A stretch of DNA of 64,000 nucleotides from Vibrio chagasii (GTDB taxonomy: Bacteria; Pseudomonadota; Gammaproteobacteria; Enterobacterales; Vibrionaceae), in contig CP090851.1 of the NCBI GenBank assembly GCA_041879415.1, forward strand, positions 310,001-374,000, given 5' to 3'. Below are positions 8,096-16,416 of this stretch, piece after piece; position 1 is the first letter of the stretch, and every line of letters begins with the position of its first letter. The notes under the pieces are model-generated. The model saw only the letters and a list, made by a program, of their open reading frames with translations. It made no database searches and had not been told where the DNA came from. A program made the translations under genes and the position numbers.

Positions 8096-8113
8096 TGTGA
8101 GAGATCTCTTACA
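8096..8113. promoter_or_regulatory. VarA/UvrY (GacA)-type upstream activating sequence
   Basis: TGTGAGAGATCTCTTACA fits the GacA-family binding palindrome TGTAAG-N6-CTTACA with a single mismatch. It lies about 165-175 bases upstream of the predicted start of the CsrB-type RNA, the usual distance for these sites in gammaproteobacteria. It should bind the response regulator VarA (GacA/UvrY). Confidence 0.8.
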
Positions 8114-8236
8114 AACGCTGTGAGATAACGCGAATACTTCTCTAGAGAAATTGATATGCATATGGCTAAGGTGTTGAATTTTAATTGTTTTATATAATTA
8201 ACAACTTGGTTGAATTCAAAATGTGATGCAAATCTA

Positions 8237-8264
8237 TTGTCCGAAATCCTAAATCGCGTAAATT
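8237..8264 (+). promoter_or_regulatory. probable promoter of the CsrB-type RNA
   Basis: The -35-like TTGTCC (8237..8242) and the -10-like TAAATT (8259..8264) are 16 bases apart. This would start transcription near 8271, at the base of the first GGA-containing hairpin. The elements are weak, as expected for an activator-dependent promoter. Confidence 0.5.
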
Positions 8265-8270
8265 AAACCT

Positions 8271-8682
8271 TGTCGGAAGGATTCTGACACGGAACAGGAA
8301 AGCACCAAGGAATTGGTTATCTTCAGGATGAAGATTTGGTTACTTAGGATTGAGTGATCAAGCATGGAGCGCAAGGACATTGTAGGGACACAGTCAGTTA
8401 ACAGGAAGTTAGCTGCAATGGAATGACAATGGACACCTTTAGGATAAAGGGTTGGATTAGCATCAGGATGATGTAAAGGACACCGCTCACGGAACAAGTG
8501 ATGTGCGCTAACTAGGATTGTTAGCTTTCAGGATGATTGGACACCGCTAGGACGGCGAAGTAAAGGAAAGAGCTGAAGGATTACAGCCACTATTATGGAT
8601 GATGCATGGAGCATTAATTAGTAGCCGGACTGCTGCGAGTAAGACCCTAGCCCTGACACTTCGGTGTCGGGGCTTTTCTTTA
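8271..8682 (+). ncRNA. csrB: CsrB-family regulatory RNA that sequesters CsrA
   Basis: A roughly 410-base transcript with 27 GGA triplets, most as AGGA, AGGAT or AUGGA in short hairpin loops or linkers. Examples are the 5' hairpin TGTC-GGAAGGATTC-TGACA, CTTCAGGATGAAG and CATCAGGATGATG. It ends in a strong terminator (8649..8682). This architecture is that of CsrB/CsrC/RsmZ RNAs, which bind many copies of the translational regulator CsrA and relieve its repression. A VarA-type activator site is upstream. Vibrios usually carry several copies (csrB, csrC, csrD), so which paralogue this is cannot be told here. The 82-codon minus-strand ORF inside it (8249..8497) is not believable as protein. Confidence 0.9.
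8649..8682 (+). terminator. terminator of the CsrB-type RNA
   Basis: AGCCCTGACAC and GTGTCGGGGCT pair across a TTCG tetraloop and are followed by TTTTCTTT. Confidence 0.92.
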
Positions 8683-8767
8683 TCTGGACATTTCACCCAT
8701 CTAGAGGCTCTTTATTTAGGAGCAATACATCTGCTTTTCTGCTAACGGTCAACACAAGGAGTGTTTT

Positions 8768-9286
8768 ATGACGATAGCAACTTCAAGAACGCTGTTAGTA
8801 CCTTATACCGAACAGCTACAGCACGACTTCATTAAGCTCAACTGCTGCCCGATTAATCGAGCAGAAATGAATGGGCCGCATTCTATCGCTTCTGCGAAGC
8901 AACTATTTCAAGAAATACTGCAAGACAACGTCGGCTTTTGCCGTGCCATTATCCATAACCAAACCCGTGAATATCTTGGGCATGTATTTATCTCATCAGA
9001 AGAAGGTAAGCACGAGTTAGGTTTTATCTTGGATAAAGAGTATTGGAATCAAGGTTTTGCCAGTGAGGTGCTGAAACCTTTCTTTAATTTGGTGTGCTTT
9101 GAAGAGCGTTTAACGAATGTTTTCGCGACCGTTAATGTCGGTCATAATCCATCGATCAAGCTTTTAGAAAAACTCGGCTTTGTATTTAAAGAGACCAAAC
9201 AAGATCAGTTTGGCCCTTATCATGAATATCGATACACCGCTTACTGCGACGTTACATTCTATGAGGCTGTAGCTCAAACCGCATAG
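8768..9286 (+). CDS. GNAT-family N-acetyltransferase (RimJ/RimL-like)
   Basis: A 172-residue acyltransferase. It shows SRTLLVPYTEQ at the N-terminus, the beta4 strand ELGFILDKEYWNQGFASEVL (about residues 82-101) with the acetyl-CoA pyrophosphate loop in the form NQGFAS, and VNVGHNPSIKLLEKLGFVF near 125-145, the typical motif B of RimJ-like enzymes. The substrate is unknown; relatives acetylate ribosomal protein N-termini or small amines. A strong AAGGAG precedes the ATG. Its last 35 bases overlap the 3' end of the convergent DUF3301 gene. Confidence 0.85.
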   Translation: MTIATSRTLLVPYTEQLQHDFIKLNCCPINRAEMNGPHSIASAKQLFQEILQDNVGFCRAIIHNQTREYLGHVFISSEEGKHELGFILDKEYWNQGFASEVLKPFFNLVCFEERLTNVFATVNVGHNPSIKLLEKLGFVFKETKQDQFGPYHEYRYTAYCDVTFYEAVAQTA

Positions 9287-9560
9287 AACGGAAACCTACC
9301 ATGGTCAGTTTCCCTTTGTAACAGTCATCCCCTAACGCTGAAAACTCAAATTGGTAAATGGTGTGCCAGCGCCAAATAGTCGTGAGTTCATGGCGCATCT
9401 TCAGTTTATGACCACTAAAGGCAACACTTAATAGTTGCAAGTCGAGCTCTTTACACTTTCTCGCAATGGCAGCTTTTGCAAGCTCAGATTGCCTGCGCTG
9501 CTGCCAAAACAGAAAGCAAAAGAAGCACAGAAACAAAATAGCCAATAAGTTATCTATCAT
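9252..9560 (-). CDS. DUF3301 family membrane-anchored protein
   Basis: A 102-residue protein with one N-terminal hydrophobic segment (LLAILFLCFFCFLFW, residues 5-19), then QQRRQSELAKAAIARKCKEL and a beta-rich domain, YQFEFSALGDDCYKGKLTM. This is the DUF3301 layout common in Vibrio and relatives. The function is unknown. It lies 88 bases downstream of the DUF3549 gene on the same strand and probably forms an operon with it. Its 3' end overlaps the convergent acetyltransferase by 35 bases. Confidence 0.75.
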   Translation of the reverse strand: MIDNLLAILFLCFFCFLFWQQRRQSELAKAAIARKCKELDLQLLSVAFSGHKLKMRHELTTIWRWHTIYQFEFSALGDDCYKGKLTMVGFRSMRFELQPHRM

Positions 9561-9648
9561 TTAATCCATACTTCCTTTTACTTTTTCTTCCTGTTTAACC
9601 CTAGCTTTAAGCAGCTTTATTCAGGCTTATCAGCTAGTTGCTAAAGTA

Positions 9649-10689
9649 TTACTGAGATTTAGTAGCTTGTTGTAACTCGATAAGTGCATTCGCCAATTCT
9701 GGAGATGGGTTTGAGTTCAGCAATGGTAAAAATACCATTCTCAGAGCTGGAATCATCACCAGATCTGCAAATAGCTGGTTGAATAGGTTTTGATTGCCCG
9801 TTTGTGCGAGGCGCAACAAGAATTGCTCAGCAATGGCTGGGTTTTGTAGAGCGTGCCAGCTTCGGCCTGCTAAGCCAATCAGTACTTCTTGATGACTTAA
9901 ACGCGGGCTCGCCAGAACTTGGTTAATCACTGTATTGGTGATGTTTGGCTCTGCACCGGATAGGGCACGCACCAGTGCAGATAACAAGAATAGGTCTGGT
10001 TCGCTGCTGTTGATCTCATTCTCTGCCATCTCTTGTAAGCGTTGAGCTAGCTTGTCATTAATTTGTGTGTGCTCAAGTGCGCCTAATGTCGCGTAAAGTG
10101 GCTCAGAAGGAAGCTTGTTGAAGGCTTTACGAATTGCGACACCGTTTTGTTGGCTACCGAGACGGGCACTCATATCAGTGATGCCTTGAAGGCCAACAGT
10201 CTGCCAATTGTCCCAACCTAACTCGCCGGTGAAGTAGTGCTGAGCATGCTCATAGTATTGGCTAGTAGCAAGGTCTAATTCTGCTCTTACTTGGCTATGG
10301 AATACCGCCATTTTGTCTTCAGAAGGTTTGAAGGTGTATGGGTTGTTTGACAGCTTTTCCTGTTGCTCTTCGCTGATCTCACCGCTTAAGCGCGTGCCCA
10401 TCGCTTCTAATACGAACTTCAAAAAGTTACCTACATCGGCTTGGTTGAGTAGGCCTCTTTCATCTAGTTTGAATTTTAAGAACCAGATCCATGGCTGCTT
10501 TTGTTCATTCCAGTAGCTGATCGCTAAGTGAGCTTGTTTCTGAAGTGGAAATGGGTATGGCTGTTTCCCTTGCTCAACATCTGAGAATAAGGTGTTGTCG
10601 ATTTTCTGGATACGACGACCGAGATCGTAGATATCGTATTGGCAACCGCTATTCTTTAATAACTGAGTGAGCGTGTGAATGGTTTCCAT
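9649..10689 (-). CDS. DUF3549 family protein
   Basis: A 346-residue cytoplasmic protein with no signal peptide. The N-terminus, METIHTLTQLLKNSGCQYDI and YDLGRRIQKID, and the segment QKQAHLAISYWNEQKQPWIW are typical of DUF3549, a family restricted to Vibrio, Shewanella and neighbours. The second half (about residues 175-340) is a series of short helices that looks like HEAT-like helical repeats (NGVAIRKAFNKLP, YATLGALEHTQIN, LLSALVRALSGAE). No catalytic motif is visible. An AGGAG site precedes the ATG. It is divergent from yqcC and likely cotranscribed with the DUF3301 gene. Confidence 0.78.
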   Translation of the reverse strand: METIHTLTQLLKNSGCQYDIYDLGRRIQKIDNTLFSDVEQGKQPYPFPLQKQAHLAISYWNEQKQPWIWFLKFKLDERGLLNQADVGNFLKFVLEAMGTRLSGEISEEQQEKLSNNPYTFKPSEDKMAVFHSQVRAELDLATSQYYEHAQHYFTGELGWDNWQTVGLQGITDMSARLGSQQNGVAIRKAFNKLPSEPLYATLGALEHTQINDKLAQRLQEMAENEINSSEPDLFLLSALVRALSGAEPNITNTVINQVLASPRLSHQEVLIGLAGRSWHALQNPAIAEQFLLRLAQTGNQNLFNQLFADLVMIPALRMVFLPLLNSNPSPELANALIELQQATKSQ

Positions 10690-10775
10690 AGTAATAAGCT
10701 CCTAACTTTCTTTCCTCAATAGATGGTACTCTATGCCCCAATTTCAAGGTCACTAGATAAATAACTTGGTGAAAA

Positions 10776-11090
10776 ATGACAGCTGCCACAAAGTTACCTC
10801 CATTACTTCAACAATTAGAACAACAAATGCGCCAACGCTCTCTGTGGAGTAGCGTTGCACCGTCGGATGAAGCTCTGGCGAGCGTTGAACCTTTTGCTAT
10901 CGATTCACTGCAACCCGAAGAGTGGCTACAGTGGATCTTCATCGTAAAGATCAATGCGCTGATTGACGCGCAAATGCCTTTACCTAAAGGGTTTGCTATT
11001 CATCCATATTTTTGTGAAGTATGGAAAAACGAGGCGGACAAAGCTGAGCTACTAGTGACGATTCAAAGCATTGATGAGGTATGCGCCTAA
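10776..11090 (+). CDS. yqcC: YqcC family protein (DUF446)
   Basis: A 104-residue all-helical protein of the YqcC family, recognisable by LLQQLEQQMRQRSLWS, the central FAIDSLQPEEWLQWIFI and MPLPKGFAIHPYFCEVW. The function is unknown. Its stop (TAA) overlaps the truC start in a TAATG arrangement. The yqcC-truC pair is also found in E. coli, so a role connected with tRNA pseudouridylation is possible but unproven. Confidence 0.88.
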   Translation: MTAATKLPPLLQQLEQQMRQRSLWSSVAPSDEALASVEPFAIDSLQPEEWLQWIFIVKINALIDAQMPLPKGFAIHPYFCEVWKNEADKAELLVTIQSIDEVCA

Positions 11091-11839
11091 TGTTAGAGAT
11101 CATTTATCAAGATGAGTACTTTGTCGCGGTAAATAAGCCTGCAGGAATGCTGGTGCACCGCTCATGGCTAGATAAACATGAGACTCAGTTTGTGATGCAG
11201 ACTCTGCGTGACCAAATTGGTCAACACGTGTTCCCATTGCACCGTTTAGATAGGCCGACTTCCGGCGTATTGGTGTTCGCACTCTCAAGTGAAGTGGCTT
11301 CTGAGGTGATGCCGATGTTCGCTAACCATGAGATGCAAAAGACTTATCATGCAATTGTTCGTGGCTGGATAGAAGAGGGCGATACGCTTGATTACCCACT
11401 TAAAGTCGAGTTAGACAAGATCGCGGATAAGTTTGCAAAAGAGGACAAGGAAGCACAAGAGGCCGTGACGGCTTATGAACCGTTAGCAAAAGTGGAAGTA
11501 CCATATTCGACAGGGCGTTTTCCAACGAGCCGTTACTGCTTAGTGGAGATGTTGCCAAAGACGGGCCGTAAACATCAACTGCGCCGTCATATGGCCCACC
11601 TAAGACACCCAATTGTTGGCGATACTTCTCACGGTGATGGCAAGCATAACCGACTGTTCCGTGAAAACTTGGATTCACACCGTTTGTTACTGCACGCTTC
11701 AGAGTTGCGCTTTATTCACCCTTTCACTAAAGAAGAATTAGTGATGAAGGCAAGCCTTGATGAAACTTGGCTACAGTTATTTGAAACCTTTGAGTGGGAT
11801 ACAAATTTAGTCGATGCGCAAGCACGGTCGTCTAAATAA
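11090..11839 (+). CDS. truC: tRNA pseudouridine(65) synthase
   Basis: A 249-residue enzyme of the RluA family that converts U65 in the T arm of tRNA-Ile and tRNA-Asp to pseudouridine. The catalytic motif HRLDRPTSGVLVFAL has the essential Asp at about residue 54. Other blocks are NKPAGMLVHRS near residue 15 and LPKTGRKHQLRRHMAHLRHP near 165. The ATG at 11090 overlaps the yqcC stop, and GAGG lies 10 bases before it. An in-frame ATG three codons earlier is too close to that site. Confidence 0.93.
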   Translation: MLEIIYQDEYFVAVNKPAGMLVHRSWLDKHETQFVMQTLRDQIGQHVFPLHRLDRPTSGVLVFALSSEVASEVMPMFANHEMQKTYHAIVRGWIEEGDTLDYPLKVELDKIADKFAKEDKEAQEAVTAYEPLAKVEVPYSTGRFPTSRYCLVEMLPKTGRKHQLRRHMAHLRHPIVGDTSHGDGKHNRLFRENLDSHRLLLHASELRFIHPFTKEELVMKASLDETWLQLFETFEWDTNLVDAQARSSK

Positions 11840-11853
11840 AAGTTAGATAAAAC

Positions 11854-11885
11854 AAAGGGCTGATAGTGATATCAGCCCTTTTTCT
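11854..11885 (+). terminator. terminator of yqcC-truC
   Basis: A perfect 12-bp stem AAAGGGCTGATA/TATCAGCCCTTT with a GTGA loop and a T-run, 15 bases after the truC stop. Confidence 0.92.
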
Positions 11886-11944
11886 TGTCTGTATAATCTT
11901 GAGTAGATCAACCAATGATGGTCACTAGTCGTCTAGTGTCGAGA

Positions 11945-12328
11945 TCATTTTAGCTTTTCTAGATCCGCTTCGATCTCAGCGATCTTGCTAGACACAACCT
12001 TTTCTAAATGACGTAGGTCGGTCAGGATCTTCTGTTTTACATCCATCTCAGTGGTTGGCGTAGGTTTGGTGATCTTATTAAGTTCATCAATCACAAGCGT
12101 GAGGTTGCGGTTAATCTCAGTCACTTCTTTGTATTGATTATTGCCACCGCTAACAAGCACACTTTTTACTTGTCGTGGGTACTTAAACTTAACGCTTTTC
12201 GCGAACAGCTCGCCTTTCTGCTTACGGAAATAAATCTTAAGGATATCTTTGTGTGCTTCTTGGCGAAGGGAGTAACGTTCAATCTGTTTAGGCTCGTGGA
12301 TACCTAAGCCAGTGAGGTTTGGATACAT
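11945..12328 (-). CDS. yaeH: YaeH family protein (UPF0325 / DUF3461)
   Basis: A 127-residue cytoplasmic protein. Strongly conserved blocks are [44 protein letters not shown], and a C-terminal helix [13 protein letters not shown]. The function is unknown. A GAGGT site precedes the ATG. In E. coli it neighbours dapD-glnD-map-rpsB. Here glnD is still adjacent on the same strand, but dapD is missing. Confidence 0.92.
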   Translation of the reverse strand: MYPNLTGLGIHEPKQIERYSLRQEAHKDILKIYFRKQKGELFAKSVKFKYPRQVKSVLVSGGNNQYKEVTEINRNLTLVIDELNKITKPTPTTEMDVKQKILTDLRHLEKVVSSKIAEIEADLEKLK

Positions 12329-12435
12329 AAGCGACCTCTAGTTTATGAATGTAATACTTTTATGTAATTGACTTAATCAATGTAGCAGCCTAACGACGAG
12401 CTAGATAGTTGATATCTGTGAATTGATTGTAAGTT

Positions 12436-12466
12436 GTGGGCAAGATCGCTCTCTATCTTCGCCCAC
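12436..12466 (-). other. strong hairpin between glnD and yaeH
   Basis: GTGGGCAAGAT (12436..12446) pairs with ATCTTCGCCCAC (12455..12466) with one bulged base and an 8-base loop. It has no following T-run on the minus strand, so it is not a canonical terminator. It may be a 3'-end stabiliser of glnD mRNA or a leader element of yaeH. Confidence 0.5.
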
Positions 12467-12510
12467 ACTTATTTGCTCATTAAACCGGCGAGTTGTGCTC
12501 CATTCTCGTT

Positions 12511-15132
12511 CTAAGGCGCAAGCTCGGAAACATGCTCGGTTAGCCTTTCCCTGAGCGCCTGTTCTTGCTCTTCAGAAAGTCGCCCACCAGTGTCGCTGGT
12601 CAGAATAAACAAATCCTCTGCACGTTCGCCAATGGTCGTAATTTTAGCGCCATGTAGGTTGATACCTAACTCTGCGAAGGTTGCACCAACTTGTGCCAGT
12701 AACCCAGGCGTATCGAGTGCTCTTAGTTCCATCAAGGTACGTTTTTTACTCTTAGTTGGTAAGAACTCAACTAGAGTTTTGACCTTGAAGTGCTGTAAGT
12801 TACGCGGCGTGCGACGTGTCTTAATCTTTGTTGGGCGACCATCGGCTAGAACATGGGTTAGATGTTTTGCGACAGCCTTGTGTCTTGCTTCGTCAATCGC
12901 ATTGCCATGCTGGTCTAGAACGATAAAGGTATCAAGAACATGACCATCTTTGCTCGCCATAACCTGAGCGTCATGAACGTTGAAGTTACGTCTGTCGAGC
13001 TCGGCAACCACGGTTGCAAACAGTGCTGCTTGGTCTTTGCAGTAAACAAAGACTTCTGTTCCGCCACGTGTCGCTTTTTTGCTGATCAAAACTAAAGGCT
13101 GGCTTGGATCTTCTAGGCGTAGTAGATGTTCACAGTGCCATGCGATCTGCTTGTGGGTATGACGCAAGAAGTAATCGGCTTTAAAGCGTTGCCACAACAC
13201 TTCAATTTCACGAGCAGTGAAGCCTTCTTTACGTAGCAGTGCAGATGCCATTTGTTGGTTGTGACGAATACGGTCTCGAACGTCGACCGGGTTTTCCAAG
13301 CCACGTCGCAGCGCTCGCTGAGTTGAATGGAATAGCTCTGCGAGTAGAGTTCGTTTCCAACTGTTCCATAGCTCTGGGTTGGTTGCACAGATGTCGGCAA
13401 CGGTTAAACAAACCAGCAGCTCTAGTGATTCTTCGTCACGTACTTTCTTGGCGAATTCGGTTATCACTTCTGGGTCGTAGATATCGCGACGTTGAGCGGT
13501 AACAGACATCAACAAGTGGTTTTGTACTAGCCACGCCACTTGCTTGGCTTCTGGTTTTGATAAGCCATGCTCAATACAGAAAGAGTACGCTTCGACCGCA
13601 CCAATCTCTGAGTGATCACCGCCACGGCCTTTACCGATGTCGTGGAAGATAGCGGCTAGGATCAGCAGTTCTTTCTTCTGCACTCGTGGGTAGACTTCAC
13701 AACAGATAGGGTGTTTGTCGTGGTTTTCAATTTGACCGAAGCGATTGATGTGCTTGAGCAGTCGAATACTGTGTTCATCGACGGTGTAAACATGGAACAG
13801 GTCGAACTGCATCTGGCCCACGATCTGGCTCCACTGCGGTAAATACGCTGAGAGCACGCCCAATTTGTGCATCAAGCTAAACGCTTTGTGCAGTGCATTG
13901 GGGTGGCGAACCAAGGTCATGAACTTCTCACGCGCTTCTGGAATGGTATGCAGGAAACGGTTGAGCCTGCGACGCGCTGTACGCAGTTGTCGTAATGTTG
14001 GAGGGCTAACCCCTTCGATGGAAGAGTCATTGGCGATATGGATAAACATATCGAGAATGGTTTCCGGCCTTGCTTGGAATAGGGCGGGCTTGCGCGCTTC
14101 TATCAGTGAACCTCGGCGTTGGAAGTCATTATCGAGAATCTCAGCTTCTTCTGTCTCACCACCATTAATGATCGCTTGGTCGAATAGTTTGAGCAGCATT
14201 TTGTTGAGTTCTGCCACGCGGCGAAGGGTTCGATAAAACTCCTTCATCATCATTTCGACACCGCGGTTGCCTTCACCTGTGTAGCCAAGGTGTTCGGCGA
14301 CTTGTGCTTGATGGGCAAACGTCAGGCGATTGTCGTAGCGACGTAGCTCAATATGCAGTGCGAAGCGAACGCGCCATAAGAAGTCTTGGCATTCTACGAG
14401 CTCACGATACTCTGCATCGGTAAGGAAGCCATACTTGCTCATTTCAAGTAGAGAGGTCGCACCGAAGTGGCGACGTGCCACCCAGCTGAGGGTGTGGATG
14501 TCTCGTAGGCCGCCTGGCGTAGACTTGATATCAGGTTCAAGGTTGTAAGTGGTATCGTGGTAGCGTGCATGACGCTCTCTCTGTTCTTGAATCTTTGCCT
14601 TGTAGAAGGTCTCACTTGGCCAAAATGAATCGGAATGAATCTTCAGTTTAAGTTCTTGAAAGGTATCTTCACTGCCACACAATAAGCGTGACTCTTGTAG
14701 GTTGGTGGCAACGGTTAGATCATCGAAACCAATATCAATACACTCAGCAATGGTACGCACTGCGTGGCCAACTTCGAGCCTTAAATCCCACAGTAAGGTA
14801 ATGAACTGACTGACTTTTTCACCGAGGGCTGGTGGCAATGTTTTTTGGGATACGATTAAGATATCAATGTCCGACAGCGGGTGAAGTTCACCACGACCAT
14901 AGCCACCCACAGCAACTAGCGAAATATGAGGTAGGTTGCTAAAACCGAAGTGCTCCCATAAGCGTCTGAGTAACAAGTCCATGTATTCAGAGCGGAGCAA
15001 TACCAAGTCAGTAACAGGGTGGTGATTTAGGAATTCATTTTTTTGGTACTGCGTGAAGATCTCGAGCTGATTTTTTAATTCGCAGATTTCAATTTGTTCG
15101 TCATTGAACGTAAGAGGGCATTGATAAGGCAT
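12511..15132 (-). CDS. glnD: bifunctional PII uridylyltransferase / uridylyl-removing enzyme
   Basis: An 873-residue cytoplasmic nitrogen sensor. It uridylylates PII (GlnB) when glutamine is low and removes UMP when glutamine is high. Domains in order are a nucleotidyltransferase with GGYGRGELHPLSDID at residues 76-90, a helical linker, an HD domain with FHDIGKGRGGDHSE near residue 500 for deuridylylation, and two C-terminal ACT domains (about 690-765 and 800-870) that bind glutamine. The length is close to the E. coli enzyme (890). Its substrate GlnB is encoded at 38055..38393. Map lies upstream on the same strand with a terminator between them. Confidence 0.97.
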   Translation of the reverse strand: MPYQCPLTFNDEQIEICELKNQLEIFTQYQKNEFLNHHPVTDLVLLRSEYMDLLLRRLWEHFGFSNLPHISLVAVGGYGRGELHPLSDIDILIVSQKTLPPALGEKVSQFITLLWDLRLEVGHAVRTIAECIDIGFDDLTVATNLQESRLLCGSEDTFQELKLKIHSDSFWPSETFYKAKIQEQRERHARYHDTTYNLEPDIKSTPGGLRDIHTLSWVARRHFGATSLLEMSKYGFLTDAEYRELVECQDFLWRVRFALHIELRRYDNRLTFAHQAQVAEHLGYTGEGNRGVEMMMKEFYRTLRRVAELNKMLLKLFDQAIINGGETEEAEILDNDFQRRGSLIEARKPALFQARPETILDMFIHIANDSSIEGVSPPTLRQLRTARRRLNRFLHTIPEAREKFMTLVRHPNALHKAFSLMHKLGVLSAYLPQWSQIVGQMQFDLFHVYTVDEHSIRLLKHINRFGQIENHDKHPICCEVYPRVQKKELLILAAIFHDIGKGRGGDHSEIGAVEAYSFCIEHGLSKPEAKQVAWLVQNHLLMSVTAQRRDIYDPEVITEFAKKVRDEESLELLVCLTVADICATNPELWNSWKRTLLAELFHSTQRALRRGLENPVDVRDRIRHNQQMASALLRKEGFTAREIEVLWQRFKADYFLRHTHKQIAWHCEHLLRLEDPSQPLVLISKKATRGGTEVFVYCKDQAALFATVVAELDRRNFNVHDAQVMASKDGHVLDTFIVLDQHGNAIDEARHKAVAKHLTHVLADGRPTKIKTRRTPRNLQHFKVKTLVEFLPTKSKKRTLMELRALDTPGLLAQVGATFAELGINLHGAKITTIGERAEDLFILTSDTGGRLSEEQEQALRERLTEHVSELAP

Positions 15133-15210
15133 AGTCTGCTATCCGTGCAAGCAAATGAGAATATTAAACAATTTACCAGAAGCTGGTGGAAAATCGAAAT
15201 TGAGCGGATA

Positions 15211-15243
15211 AAAAAATATCCTCGACAATGCGAGGATATTTTT
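15211..15243 (-). terminator. terminator of map (symmetric)
   Basis: AAAAATATCCTCG and CGAGGATATTTTT form a perfect 13-bp stem with a 6-base loop, 28 bases past the map stop. It has T-runs on both strands and separates map from glnD. Confidence 0.9.
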
Positions 15244-15271
15244 AAAGGTTTGATGCGTTTAGCTCAGTGAA

Positions 15272-16150
15272 CTAAGCGTTTTTCATGATACGTGGAATTG
15301 TATCATCGCTACGCAGTGTTAGAACTTCACAACCTGTGTCTGTTACGACTAGTGTGTGCTCCCATTGAGCCGAGTTCTTGCTGTCTGCTGTGTACACTGT
15401 CCAGCTATCTTCGTCATCAAGACGACAGCCAAACTTACCGGCGTTGATCATTGGCTCGATAGTGAAACACATGCCCGCTTTCAGTACTGTGCGGTCGTTG
15501 TTTTTGTAATGTACAACTTGTGGATCTTCGTGGAACTCAGAACCGATACCGTGGCCACAGTAATCTTTAACAATAGAGAACTTAGCGCGAGGGTTATTCT
15601 TGTTGTTGGTCTTGATGTACTTCTCAATAGCCGTACCGATTTGACCAAGTTGAACACCTGGCTTCACTTGGCGCATGCCTTCGTAAAGTGCTTCTTGAGC
15701 AACCATGCACAGACGCTTGTTTGCAGGTGAAACTTCACCCACAAGGAACATCTTAGACGTATCACCGTGGTAGCCTTGAGGACGAGTGCTAAGATCTGCA
15801 TTTTCGTCGTCAGGGATGATTACCGTGATATCTACGTTAAGGATGTCGCCATCTTTAAGTACAGCAGGCTTAAATTGACCTGTGCTACCAGTTTCGTCTT
15901 GTGATGCCGGAATACCGTGACACACGATGTGGTTGATAGACGTACAGATAGACTTAGGGAAACCGTGGTAATCAAGTGGTGCTGAGTATGCGCCTCTTTC
16001 TAGAGCGTAGTCATGACAGATTTGGTTTAGCTCTTCTGTCGTCGTACCTACTTGGATGTGAGGTTCGATCATCTCTAGAATTTCAGCAGCCAGCTTGCCG
16101 GCGACGCGCATTTTTTCAATTTCTTCAGCAGTTTTAATTTTTACAGCCAT
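15272..16150 (-). CDS. map: type I methionine aminopeptidase with catalytic-domain insertions
   Basis: A cytoplasmic dimetal enzyme that removes the initiator Met from nascent proteins. At 292 residues it is 28 longer than E. coli Map (264). The active-site residues are all present: His79, Asp107, Asp130, His200, Glu232 and Glu264. Comparison with my memory of the E. coli sequence shows three inserts: about 10 residues between His79 and Asp107, 12 between the two metal-binding Asp (IPDDENADLSTRP region), and 6-7 before His200 (TNNKNNPRAK). The ORF is open 31 codons upstream, but the ATG at 16150 begins the conserved MAVKIKTAEEIEKMR. It is divergent from rpsB, as in E. coli. Confidence 0.95.
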   Translation of the reverse strand: MAVKIKTAEEIEKMRVAGKLAAEILEMIEPHIQVGTTTEELNQICHDYALERGAYSAPLDYHGFPKSICTSINHIVCHGIPASQDETGSTGQFKPAVLKDGDILNVDITVIIPDDENADLSTRPQGYHGDTSKMFLVGEVSPANKRLCMVAQEALYEGMRQVKPGVQLGQIGTAIEKYIKTNNKNNPRAKFSIVKDYCGHGIGSEFHEDPQVVHYKNNDRTVLKAGMCFTIEPMINAGKFGCRLDDEDSWTVYTADSKNSAQWEHTLVVTDTGCEVLTLRSDDTIPRIMKNA

Positions 16151-16380
16151 TGCATATCTCTTAATTTGGTAGCACCTAAGTGTGCATATTGGGGCTATTC
16201 TATCAGTGCAGCAATTTAGCGCAACATTACCATATCCGTACAATACTGGTGGATACTGTTAACGTGATTAAATAATGCTCGGCTAACGGATGCAGAAGCC
16301 GTTTGATATAGACACTATTTTATAGAGGAAATTTACCTTTAGAGAACAGTATAGCAGTCGCCATTTTTTGATTTTTTTCT

Positions 16381-16416
16381 AGCCATAGATAGACAAAATA
16401 TGGTATAAAGCGCGCC
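16381..16416 (+). promoter_or_regulatory. candidate rpsB promoter with GC-rich discriminator
   Basis: A -10-like TATAAA (16404..16409) is followed by GCGCGCC, the GC-rich discriminator typical of promoters under stringent control. No good -35 hexamer is visible at the right distance, so the assignment is tentative. Confidence 0.4.

Noticed and set aside
8249..8497. 82-codon minus-strand ORF in the gap before the acetyltransferase
   Set aside because: It lies wholly within the GGA-rich CsrB-type RNA, has no ribosome-binding site or family match, and its composition reflects the RNA motifs.
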